DNA of 64,000 bases, taken from assembly GCA_029433415.1 (NCBI GenBank), contig JAQTIA010000003.1:124001-188000 (forward strand), read 5' to 3'. The notes beneath the pieces are model-generated. The model saw nothing but the letters and a program-made list of their open reading frames with translations. It had not been told where the DNA came from and made no database searches. Source of the stretch: Acetobacteraceae bacterium ESL0709 (GTDB lineage: Bacteria > Pseudomonadota > Alphaproteobacteria > Acetobacterales > Acetobacteraceae). The position numbers were made by a program, and so were the translations under genes. Shown in pieces: positions 25,734 to 33,576 of the stretch (positions within the stretch are counted from its first letter, which is position 1; each line of letters opens with the position of its first letter).

Positions 25734-27236
25734 TTACGGTTCCCGCAAACGGTAACTGAGGGCCTCGGCAATGTCCTGCCGGCGCACGGATTCAGCACCG
25801 GCCAGATCAGCAATGGTGCGGGCCACGCGGAAAAGCCTGGTAATGCCCCTGTTCGAGAGACGCATACGTTCTGCGGCTTGTTCGGCCAGCGTCTGGGCTT
25901 CCTCTTCAAGGGCGAAATTTTCGGGGGAGGCGAGAGCATTGCACATGCCTTGCCTCTTTAATTGGCGGTCTCTGGCTTTGCAGACGCGTTTACGAACCGT
26001 TTCACTGTTTTCCCCTTTTGGAGCACGGCTGATTTCGATAGGGGAGAGTGGTTTGATTTCAACACGGAGATCAATGCGGTCGAGCATCGGTCCGGAAATG
26101 CGAGAAGTATATTCTGTGGCGCAACGTGGTGCCTTATGGCAGGCTCGTTCATTATCGCCCAGATAGCCGCACCGGCAAGGATTCATGGCAGCAATAAACT
26201 GGAAACGGGCAGGATAAGTTGCATGACGTGCTGCCCTGGCAATGGAAACAGTGCCTGTTTCAAGAGGTTGCCTGAGGGCTTCCAGGCAGGCCCGCGAAAA
26301 TTCGGGGAGCTCGTCAAGAAACAGGACACCATTATGTGCGAGGCTGACTTCGCCCGGCCTTGCTTTGGCTCCCCCTCCGATCAGTGCAGGCAAGCTGGCG
26401 CTATGATGCGGGGCGCGATAAGGCGGGCGGACGATCAATCTTCCGGCCTCCAGTAACCCGCTGATACTGTGTATCTGGCTGGTTTCCAGCATTTCTTCAC
26501 GCGTCAGATCTGGTAGAATGCCGGGCAGGCGACTGGCCAGCATGGATTTTCCCGCGCCAGGAGGGCCACTCATTAAAAGGGAGTGACCTCCAGCGGCTGT
26601 AATTTCAAGAACGCGTCGTCCGAGTTCCATGCCTTTGACATCGGCAAGATCTGGCCCATAATCCGGCTCATAACCTTGTGGTTCTGGCACAGGCGCCAAC
26701 ACCTGCTCCCCCCGGAAATGGGCCAGAAGAGCCAGCAGGCTGTCAGCGGCGAGAACGTCAATATCGGGATGTCCCCAACGTGCCTCAATACCTTGCGCTT
26801 TCGGGCAGATCAGGCCCATTTCAAGAATGGCAGCGCCTAAGGCTGCACATAATACGCCGTTGACGGGATTAAGTTTTCCGTCAAGGGACACCTCACCAAT
26901 GGCGGCATAGTCAATAATGCTTTCAGAGGGGATGATGCCCATAGCGACCAGAAGCCCAAGCGCGATAGGGACATCAAAATGTGCACCTTCCTTGGGAAGA
27001 TCCGCTGGTGTCAGATTGACAAGAATTCTTTTGGCCGGAAGGGCCAGCCCCATTGAAGCCAGAGCCGCTCTTACACGTTCCCGTGCTTCCCCCACTGCCT
27101 TGTCAGCCATACCGACAACAAGGAAAGAGGGGAGACCGCTTGAGATCTGCACTTCGACTGTGACAGGGACAGCCTCAATCCCGGAAAAAGCAAAGCTCTG
27201 GATCCGGGCGAGGCTGGGAGGGTGTGTGCCTGACAC
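25734..27236 (-). CDS. comM: YifB/ComM family AAA+ ATPase (Mg-chelatase-like)
   Basis: A 500-residue ComM/YifB protein. An N-terminal Lon-like S16 domain (about 1-165) precedes an AAA+ module with Walker A GPPGAGKS near residue 218, Walker B FLDELPEF near 305, the MNPCRCGY zinc-ligand-like motif near 355, and a C-terminal chelatase-type domain. ComM is a hexameric helicase that promotes branch migration during natural transformation; many non-competent bacteria also carry it. The start is a GTG at 27236 with no strong ribosome-binding site, ten bases after serA, so translation may be coupled. Confidence 0.91.
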   Translation of the reverse strand: MSGTHPPSLARIQSFAFSGIEAVPVTVEVQISSGLPSFLVVGMADKAVGEARERVRAALASMGLALPAKRILVNLTPADLPKEGAHFDVPIALGLLVAMGIIPSESIIDYAAIGEVSLDGKLNPVNGVLCAALGAAILEMGLICPKAQGIEARWGHPDIDVLAADSLLALLAHFRGEQVLAPVPEPQGYEPDYGPDLADVKGMELGRRVLEITAAGGHSLLMSGPPGAGKSMLASRLPGILPDLTREEMLETSQIHSISGLLEAGRLIVRPPYRAPHHSASLPALIGGGAKARPGEVSLAHNGVLFLDELPEFSRACLEALRQPLETGTVSIARAARHATYPARFQFIAAMNPCRCGYLGDNERACHKAPRCATEYTSRISGPMLDRIDLRVEIKPLSPIEISRAPKGENSETVRKRVCKARDRQLKRQGMCNALASPENFALEEEAQTLAEQAAERMRLSNRGITRLFRVARTIADLAGAESVRRQDIAEALSYRLREP

Positions 27237-27246
27237 CTTTTGTTCT

Positions 27247-28530
27247 TTATCCCCGTGATGCGACAGCGCGGATCAGGCGTGTGCGCAATGTCCCTTCCAG
27301 GTTGCGAAGCTGTTCAAGAACAGTCTGCTCGACCTTGGCCTTGTCCTGATCGGCGTGGGCTTCGGCTTCCACCACGACATAGCCGATTTCGCCATCAGTC
27401 TGAAGGAACTGCGCTGTAACGTTGCAGGCAGCCTTGGCGAAGATATCATTGATCTGACGCATCGTGCCAGGGCGGTTGACGTGAACATGCATAAAGCGCA
27501 TCCCACCAGGACGTTCTGCAAGCTGAACTTCGGGGAAGTTGACAGCACCCAGTGTGGAGCCGACATCGGAATAATCAACAAACTTCCGTGCAACCTCAAC
27601 GCCGATACGTTCCTGCGCTTCGATGGTTGAGCCGCCAATATGAGGCGTTAACAGAACATTTTCCAGTCCCTGGAGAGGGGTGACAAATTTTTCCTGTGCG
27701 CTTTTTGGCTCGACTGGGAAGACGTCTACAGCGGCTCCCATGAGGTGACCATCTTTCAGGGCAGCGGCGAGGGCGTCGACATCGACGACATTGCCGCGGG
27801 CATTATTGATGAGAATGCTGTTGGGTTTCATGGCCCGTATTTCAGCTTCCCCGATCAGGTTATTGGTCTCGGGTGTCTGGGGCACATGAAGTGTGACGAT
27901 ATCAGACTGTCCAAGGAGTTCATGCAGGCTTGAAACGGCAACAGCATTACCGTGAGGGAGACAGGGGACAGTGTCATAATAGATGACACGCAGACCGAAA
28001 GCTTCAGCGAGAACAGAAAGCTGCGATCCGATGGAGCCGTAACCGACAATTCCGATCGTCTTGCCACGCACTTCCCATGCGTTATCAGCTGATTTGTTCC
28101 ATCCTCCATTATGACATTGCTGGGAGCGTGAGGGGATGCGACGAAGCAGCATCACAACTTCACCCATGACCAGTTCGGCTACAGAGCGTGTATTGCTGTA
28201 AGGTGCATTAAAAACGGGGATGGCTGCCATGCGCGCAGCATTGAGATCAACCTGGTTGGTCCCGATACAGAAACAGCCAATAGCCATCAGACGGTCAGCA
28301 GACTGGATGACGTCCCTGGTCAACTGGGTGCGGCTACGGATGCCCACCATGTGCACGCCTTTGAGGGCTTCTTTCAGAGCCTCGCCTTCCAGGGCCTTTT
28401 TCAGCAATGTGACTTCGCCGTAACCCTGTTCATTCAGATAATCTACGGCAGTTTGGGAGATCCCTTCGAGAAGAAGGATGCGGATTTTGTTTTTGGGTAA
28501 TGAAAGCTGTTGAGCAGCGGGGCTGTGCAT
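27247..28530 (-). CDS. serA: D-3-phosphoglycerate dehydrogenase
   Basis: A 427-residue D-2-hydroxyacid dehydrogenase with a C-terminal ACT domain (from about residue 345), the short SerA layout of E. coli. The catalytic triad is visible: Arg in INNARGNVV, Glu in FPVEPKS, His in TPHIGGST. The Rossmann loop is GIVGYGSIGSQ near residue 165. It makes 3-phosphohydroxypyruvate, the first step in serine synthesis, and the ACT domain probably mediates serine feedback. GAGGATGT lies before the ATG. It is followed at ten bases by comM and preceded by hisN on the same strand. Confidence 0.92.
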   Translation of the reverse strand: MHSPAAQQLSLPKNKIRILLLEGISQTAVDYLNEQGYGEVTLLKKALEGEALKEALKGVHMVGIRSRTQLTRDVIQSADRLMAIGCFCIGTNQVDLNAARMAAIPVFNAPYSNTRSVAELVMGEVVMLLRRIPSRSQQCHNGGWNKSADNAWEVRGKTIGIVGYGSIGSQLSVLAEAFGLRVIYYDTVPCLPHGNAVAVSSLHELLGQSDIVTLHVPQTPETNNLIGEAEIRAMKPNSILINNARGNVVDVDALAAALKDGHLMGAAVDVFPVEPKSAQEKFVTPLQGLENVLLTPHIGGSTIEAQERIGVEVARKFVDYSDVGSTLGAVNFPEVQLAERPGGMRFMHVHVNRPGTMRQINDIFAKAACNVTAQFLQTDGEIGYVVVEAEAHADQDKAKVEQTVLEQLRNLEGTLRTRLIRAVASRG

Positions 28531-28618
28531 GTCGGTACATCCTCAATAAGAGACTGGCAGGCAGAATGACCAGAACTGTCTCTGACGAATTGGCGGTAAG
28601 TTAAAGGATTGTTGCAGA

Positions 28619-29410
28619 TCAGGAAAGAGCTTTTACAGCCTCTTTCAGTAATGCAGGATCTCCGCAGGCCAGAACGGAACCATCGCTGGCGAGGGTAAGT
28701 TCATGGCCATTCCAGTCAGTTATGGAGCCGCCAGCACCCTTGATGACGGGGACAAGCGCAGCCCAGTCCCATAATTTGAGGGTGTCCTCAGCGATCAGGT
28801 CTATCTGTCCCAAGGTAAGAAGTCCGTAGCCATAGGCATCGCCTCCCCATGAGGTCCGCCCCACATTCTTTCTGAGACTTTCGAAGCGTTGCTGGTAGTC
28901 AGGTCGGATAATATCGGGCGAGGTGCACGAGAGGTCAGCCTGTTTTAGGGCAGGGCAACGTCTTGTGCCCGCAATGCCTGGCAGGCGTGCAGAGAAAAAG
29001 CGCGTCTCCTGCCCTTCAAGACCTACCCATCTTTCTTCTGTGATGGGTTGATCAATGATCCCAAGAACGGGTTTCCCTTCATGGCAGAGGGCAATCAATG
29101 TGCAGAAAGCGGGACGGCCAGTTACAAAGGAGCGCGTACCGTCAATGGGATCGAGAATCCAGAGCCATTCATCGGACAGATTACCCGCCTGACCTGTTTC
29201 TTCTCCCAAAATGCCATGATGGGGAAAATGCCTGGTCAGAATGGCACGCATGGCCTGCTCGGCTTCACGATCCGCTTTTGTAACAGGGCTTTTATCCTCT
29301 TTGGATTCAATGGCTAGATTCGCCCTGAAATAAGGGGTAACACAACGTCTGGCGGCCTCTGCGCACTCCTGTGCGACGGCGGCAAAATGGTCAAGGTCAT
29401 GGTGTTTCAT
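28619..29410 (-). CDS. hisN: Histidinol-phosphatase, inositol monophosphatase type
   Basis: A 263-residue inositol monophosphatase-superfamily phosphatase. Metal-binding motifs are GEETG near residue 70, WILDPIDGTRSF near 85 and the C-terminal WDWAALVP near 212. The sequence resembles HisN proteins, which dephosphorylate L-histidinol phosphate in many Alphaproteobacteria and Actinobacteria. A general inositol or nucleotide phosphatase is the alternative, since substrate within this family is hard to read. It is divergent from kdsB; the gap of 68 bases must hold both promoters. Confidence 0.83.
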   Translation of the reverse strand: MKHHDLDHFAAVAQECAEAARRCVTPYFRANLAIESKEDKSPVTKADREAEQAMRAILTRHFPHHGILGEETGQAGNLSDEWLWILDPIDGTRSFVTGRPAFCTLIALCHEGKPVLGIIDQPITEERWVGLEGQETRFFSARLPGIAGTRRCPALKQADLSCTSPDIIRPDYQQRFESLRKNVGRTSWGGDAYGYGLLTLGQIDLIAEDTLKLWDWAALVPVIKGAGGSITDWNGHELTLASDGSVLACGDPALLKEAVKALS

Positions 29411-29478
29411 CAGAAATTGCCTGTTCTTTGGTAGTGTCTGAAAATGTCTCTAATGTCGATAGGGGTTTCAAGAGAATT

Positions 29479-30210
29479 ATGCGTCCTATTATCGTGATTC
29501 CGACCAGACTGGCGTCAACACGTCTTCCGCGCAAGGCTTTGCTTGATATTAATGGGCTGACCATGATTGAGCGTGTCATTCATCGTGCCCTTGCAGCTGA
29601 TTTGGGGCCGGTTATTCTTGCTTCAGGGGACCGTGAGATTATCAAGGCTGTCAGTCATATCAAGGCCGTGAATTGCGTTCTGACGGACCCGGAACTTCCA
29701 AGTGGCTCTGACAGGGTCTGGGCAGCGCTGGAGCGGTGTGATCCAGAGCGTTATTATGATGTTGTCATTAATCTGCAGGGGGACCTCCCTTTTATTAACC
29801 CCTCCCATCTGGGGCTTGTCCTGAAACCCTTGGAAAAAGAAGAAGTCTCAATCGGTACGCTTGTGGCACCAATTACCGATCCGGAAGAGGCACGTATGGC
29901 GTCTGTTGTAAAAGTTGCCTGTTCTTTTTCAGGGGAGAGTGCTATTGCGCGTGCCCTCTATTTTTCCCGACAGTCCATTCCCTGGGGGGACGGTCCCTTA
30001 TGGCATCATGTAGGGCTTTATGCCTGGCGGCGTGAGGCACTGGGCCATTTTGTGAGCTTGCCTCCTTCCCATCTGGAACAGAGAGAAAAGCTCGAACAGT
30101 TACGGGCCCTGGAAGATGGTATGGTCATTGGCTGCTGTTCCATAGAAGAAGCACCGATTGGCGTTGATGTTGAGGAAGATTTGATTATGGCCAGAGCGAG
30201 GGTATCATGA
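29479..30210 (+). CDS. kdsB: CMP-KDO synthetase
   Basis: A 243-residue 3-deoxy-manno-octulosonate cytidylyltransferase. The N-terminal IIVIPTRLASTRLPRKAL is the CTP-binding block, GSDRVWAAL near residue 77 and INLQGDLPFI near 97 hold the metal-binding aspartate, and GVDVEEDL near 232 is the second one. It activates KDO for lipopolysaccharide inner core synthesis. The ATG at 29479 gives this N-terminus; a frame extending to 29371 would overlap hisN on the other strand. Its stop overlaps the pheA start. Confidence 0.93.
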   Translation: MRPIIVIPTRLASTRLPRKALLDINGLTMIERVIHRALAADLGPVILASGDREIIKAVSHIKAVNCVLTDPELPSGSDRVWAALERCDPERYYDVVINLQGDLPFINPSHLGLVLKPLEKEEVSIGTLVAPITDPEEARMASVVKVACSFSGESAIARALYFSRQSIPWGDGPLWHHVGLYAWRREALGHFVSLPPSHLEQREKLEQLRALEDGMVIGCCSIEEAPIGVDVEEDLIMARARVS

Positions 30211-31064
30211 TGGTAATTGCTTTTCAGGGACGTCCCGGCGCCTATTCTGATCTCGCGTGTCGGTCAGCACGTCCGGGGTGGAAGACTCTGCCCTGCCGGA
30301 CATTCCTTGAAACTATAGAGGCTGTCAGACAGGGAGAAGCAGAGGAGGCTCTTCTCCCTTGCGAGAATTCTCTCGCCGGACGTGTGCCAGAAATTCATAC
30401 GCTCTTGCCCGAATCGGGACTAAAAATTGTTGGTGAACATTTTCAGCGTGTGGAACATGCTTTGCTGGGTGTAAAGGGAGCGACGCTTGCAGATATAAAA
30501 TCCGTCCACACCCATCCTGTGGCCTTGGGGCAGATCAGGCAATTTGTAAAGCAGTATCATTTACATCCTGTGGCTGAGTTTGATACGGCAGGGGCGGCGG
30601 AGCTTGTGGCATCCTGGAACAGAAAAGAGGATGCTGCCGTAGCTTCCACTCTGGCAGCAGAGCTCTATGGGCTGACTGTTCTGAGAGAAAATATTGAGGA
30701 TGCGGCCCATAATACGACCCGTTTTTATCGTGTTGCCCGTATGGCAGAAAATCAGGACACACAAATTTGTGATAACGAGGAGAACACTCCTTTCATGACA
30801 ACGCTGCTTATTCAGGTTCAGAATAAGCCAGGCGCCCTGCTGAAGGCGTTGGAATGTTTTTACAGGGAAAAGATCAATATGACTCGTCTTGAAAGTTACA
30901 TGGTGAACGGGTCATTTACGGCAACGCAATTTTTGGTGGATATAGAAGGCGCTCCCTTCCAGGAAAATACAAAACTTGCCTTGGCTGAGTTGAAACGGCT
31001 GAGTGACGATTTGCGTATTCTGGGTGTTTATCCGCGTAGCCCATTACGCGAGAAGCTTGTATAA
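30207..31064 (+). CDS. pheA: Prephenate dehydratase
   Basis: A 285-residue stand-alone prephenate dehydratase. The N-terminal catalytic domain (1-180) has FQGRPGAYSD, PCENSLAGRV and NTTRFYRVA (TRF motif, near residue 172). The C-terminal ACT domain (about 195-280) begins TTLLIQVQNKPGAL and holds LESYMVNGSFTATQF, the phenylalanine-binding region. It converts prephenate to phenylpyruvate with feedback by phenylalanine. It overlaps kdsB by four bases (ATGA), so they are translationally coupled. No chorismate mutase domain is fused. Confidence 0.93.
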   Translation: MMVIAFQGRPGAYSDLACRSARPGWKTLPCRTFLETIEAVRQGEAEEALLPCENSLAGRVPEIHTLLPESGLKIVGEHFQRVEHALLGVKGATLADIKSVHTHPVALGQIRQFVKQYHLHPVAEFDTAGAAELVASWNRKEDAAVASTLAAELYGLTVLRENIEDAAHNTTRFYRVARMAENQDTQICDNEENTPFMTTLLIQVQNKPGALLKALECFYREKINMTRLESYMVNGSFTATQFLVDIEGAPFQENTKLALAELKRLSDDLRILGVYPRSPLREKLV

Positions 31065-31116
31065 TCACCATCTTTTGCTGATACGGGTCGGAACCTGATT
31101 TGGAAATAGGGCCAGA

Positions 31117-32022
31117 ATGATTATGGGACAGACAATTAATGATATTTACCGTGGTTCCTTCACGGCTCTGGCGACGCCATTCAAAAAAGATGAGAGTCTT
31201 GATGATGAAGCCTATATTCGACTGATTGAGCGTCAGATAGAAGGCGGTACGGCAGGTCTGATTCCGGCAGGGACGACGGGTGAAAGCCCGACCCTCTCCC
31301 ATCATGAACACGCTTATATTATTGAACAGTGCGTCAAGACAGCCAATGGGCGCGTCAAGGTTATGGCTGGTGCTGGATCCAACAGCACGAAAGAAGCTGT
31401 TGCGATGGCGAAGCATGCACAATCTGTAGGGGCTGATTCTCTTCTGGTCGTCGTGCCTTATTATAACAAGCCGACTCAGGAAGGGCTCTATCGCCATTTC
31501 ATGTCGATTGCAGATGCTGTTACAATTCCTATGTGGCTTTATTGTATTCCTGGTCGTTCGGTTGTTGACCTGACGCCCCAGACAGTGGCGCGGCTTGCGC
31601 AGCATCCCAATATTGCAGGGACCAAGGATGCTACAGCTAATCTGTCACGTCCGATTGAAGTGCGTTGCCTGGCGGGAGAGAGTTTTAACCAGCTCTCGGG
31701 TGAGGATAACACGGTCCTTTCTTTTCTGGCGGCTGGCGGACATGGCTGCATCAGTGTAACGGCCAATGTCGTGCCTCACCTGTGTGCCGATATGCATCTT
31801 GCCTGGCAGGAAGGACGCATACAGGATGCTATTGATATCCAGGATCGTTTGATGCCATTGCATAATGCTCTTTTTGCTGAGTCCAATCCGGGGCCGGTGA
31901 AATATGCTCTTTCCCGTCTGGGGCTTTGCAATCCTGTTCTGCGTCTGCCTTTATGTGAGCCGACGGAAGTGACGAAACAGCGGGTCGATGAGGCTTTGAG
32001 ATCCTTGGATCTTCTTGATTAA
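31117..32022 (+). CDS. dapA: 4-hydroxy-tetrahydrodipicolinate synthase
   Basis: A 301-residue TIM-barrel DapA, which condenses pyruvate with aspartate semialdehyde in lysine and peptidoglycan synthesis. Catalytic residues are present: the threonine pair in PAGTTGES, Tyr in VVVPYYNKPTQ, Arg in CIPGRSVVD and the Schiff-base lysine in IAGTKDAT. The Asn usual before the proline of the Arg loop is Cys here (YCIPGR), a minor variant. AGGGCCAGA precedes the start. It sits between pheA (52 bases) and smpB (nine bases to the chosen ATG). Confidence 0.94.
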   Translation: MIMGQTINDIYRGSFTALATPFKKDESLDDEAYIRLIERQIEGGTAGLIPAGTTGESPTLSHHEHAYIIEQCVKTANGRVKVMAGAGSNSTKEAVAMAKHAQSVGADSLLVVVPYYNKPTQEGLYRHFMSIADAVTIPMWLYCIPGRSVVDLTPQTVARLAQHPNIAGTKDATANLSRPIEVRCLAGESFNQLSGEDNTVLSFLAAGGHGCISVTANVVPHLCADMHLAWQEGRIQDAIDIQDRLMPLHNALFAESNPGPVKYALSRLGLCNPVLRLPLCEPTEVTKQRVDEALRSLDLLD

Positions 32023-32031
32023 AGGGTGGTT

Positions 32032-32529
32032 ATGACGGCAAAAAAGACAAAAGGAGGCATGGTCTCTCACGGTGTTGTTGCTCAGAACCGCAAGGCTCGT
32101 TTTAATTACGCCATCAGGGAAACACTGATAGCAGGGCTGCTTTTGAAAGGCCCTGAAGTCAAGAGTCTCAGGTTTGGTCGTGCAACTCTTTCAGAAGCTT
32201 ATGCGTCTGAGCGGAATGGAGAATTGTGGCTCCTGAATGCCTATATCCCTGAATATCAGGGAGGTGTGCTATCACGTTTTGAAACACGTGCTCCCCGCAA
32301 GCTGCTTGTTCATAAAAAACAGCTTCGTCAGTTGATCGGAGCTATTACGAAAGATGGCGCCTCGCTAATTCCTCTGGACATTCATTTTAATGAACGTGGC
32401 ATTGCCAAAGTTACATTGGGGTTGGGAACAGGGAAGAAGAAAGAAGACAAGCGTCACGCCATTGCAGAGCGTGACTGGCAGCGTGACAAGGCGCGTCTTA
32501 TGCGCAGTAAAGGGCGGGATTACGGTTGA
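32032..32529 (+). CDS. smpB: SsrA-binding protein SmpB
   Basis: A 165-residue SmpB, the tmRNA-binding protein for ribosome rescue. The OB-fold core shows GVVAQNRKARFNY, LLLKGPEVKSLR and HVHKK-like LLVHKKQLRQL. The basic C-terminal tail (KKKEDKRHAIAERDWQRDK) that enters the ribosome is intact. The ATG at 32032 is preferred to a GTG six bases earlier. The dapA-smpB order is common in Alphaproteobacteria. A bidirectional terminator follows. Confidence 0.96.
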   Translation: MTAKKTKGGMVSHGVVAQNRKARFNYAIRETLIAGLLLKGPEVKSLRFGRATLSEAYASERNGELWLLNAYIPEYQGGVLSRFETRAPRKLLVHKKQLRQLIGAITKDGASLIPLDIHFNERGIAKVTLGLGTGKKKEDKRHAIAERDWQRDKARLMRSKGRDYG

Positions 32530-32564
32530 TCTTTTTCTTGGTGGAATTGAGCCACCATAATAAA

Positions 32565-32597
32565 AACCCCTGCATGTTATTTACTCATGCAGGGGTT
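32565..32597. terminator. Bidirectional terminator between smpB and the cold-shock gene
   Basis: A perfect 12-bp stem, AACCCCTGCATG (32565-32576) with CATGCAGGGGTT (32586-32597), nine-base loop. Read on the minus strand it runs into TTTTTATT, a strong end for the cold-shock gene; on the plus strand it is followed by CTATTTT. A smaller hairpin, GGTGG/CCACC, lies at 32541-32555. Confidence 0.9.
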
Positions 32598-32633
32598 CTA
32601 TTTTCAGCTCTTCACTAGATAAAAGGTAATTTA

Positions 32634-33347
32634 TCAGGCGAGAGTAAGCTCTACTGCTTCTGGCCCCTTGTTACCTTGGACCACTTTCATGTTTGTGGTC
32701 TGGCCTTCCATCAATGTGCTCAGACCTGAACGGCCAAGCGCGGAAGCATGAACGAAGACGTCCTTGTTACCGTTTTCTGGCGTAATGAAACCAAAGCCCT
32801 TGGTCGCATTGTACCATTTGACGGACCCACGCATCTCTTCAGCGTTACTCATATCAGGAGCGGGGAAAGAACGTTCCTGGCGAGGCTGGCTGGAACGTGG
32901 TGCCGGAGCGAGCTCAGCCGTGCTTGTGTCGACGGAAAGCACTTCAGCAACCTGGCGGCCTTTAGGGCCCTGTCCGATGCGGACAACAAGCGTGGTTCCA
33001 GGTGCAGGAGCCGTATGGCCGCTTTCGGTCAGCGTGTTGGCGTGGAGGAACACATCGCCACTTCCGTCACTCAAGCCGACAAAGCCGAAGCCTCTTTCTG
33101 TGTTGAACCATTTAACGGTCGCACCGATTTCTGGTCCTGTTGGGGTCACGGGCGCACTTGGCCCACGACTATTACCAAAACGGCGGGGGCCGCCATTACC
33201 ACCACGTGGGGCACCGTAGCCTCCGCGATCATCGAAATAGGAAGGCTGGCTCGTAAAGTCGCGGTCAAATCCGCCGCGGCGAGGGGAATATGAGCTGCGG
33301 TCGGTTCTATTATTTCTCAACTGTCTCGTCCCGAAATACTGGGTCAT
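32634..33347 (-). CDS. Cold-shock protein with two CSD domains
   Basis: A 237-residue protein with two cold-shock domains: GATVKWFNTERGFGFV from about residue 75 and RGSVKWYNATKGFGFI from about residue 165, each with RNP1-like KGFGF/RGFGF and a VFLHA/VFVHA RNP2. The first 65 residues are rich in Arg and Gly (RGG-like) and should be disordered. Such proteins bind single-stranded RNA and DNA and melt secondary structure. Double-CSD proteins are usual in Alphaproteobacteria, but this N-terminal tail is long. The ATG at 33347 was used; a GTG at 33356 is also possible. Upstream DNA to 33576 is AT-rich and holds only its promoter and leader. Confidence 0.9.
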   Translation of the reverse strand: MTQYFGTRQLRNNRTDRSSYSPRRGGFDRDFTSQPSYFDDRGGYGAPRGGNGGPRRFGNSRGPSAPVTPTGPEIGATVKWFNTERGFGFVGLSDGSGDVFLHANTLTESGHTAPAPGTTLVVRIGQGPKGRQVAEVLSVDTSTAELAPAPRSSQPRQERSFPAPDMSNAEEMRGSVKWYNATKGFGFITPENGNKDVFVHASALGRSGLSTLMEGQTTNMKVVQGNKGPEAVELTLA

Positions 33348-33576
33348 GGAAGACACAAAACGGAAACAGGTCCGCCTTGTGGTTTGCTATTGTTTTAGAG
33401 AACCATCAGGTTTTCTGTAGGCCACACTAGCACGCTTTTTTATTTCGTCACTATCTAAATCGCAAAAACCGAATAATAACGCGATAAATTTTGTTTTATC
33501 GATTAAAGCGTTATATAAAAGTTAAAATATTTTCATTCAAATTTCATCAATAAATTTATGTCCAAATTATTTAAAC

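Noticed and set aside
30916-31605. A 229-codon minus-strand frame opposite pheA and dapA
   Set aside because: It covers parts of two certain genes on the other strand and shows no domain.
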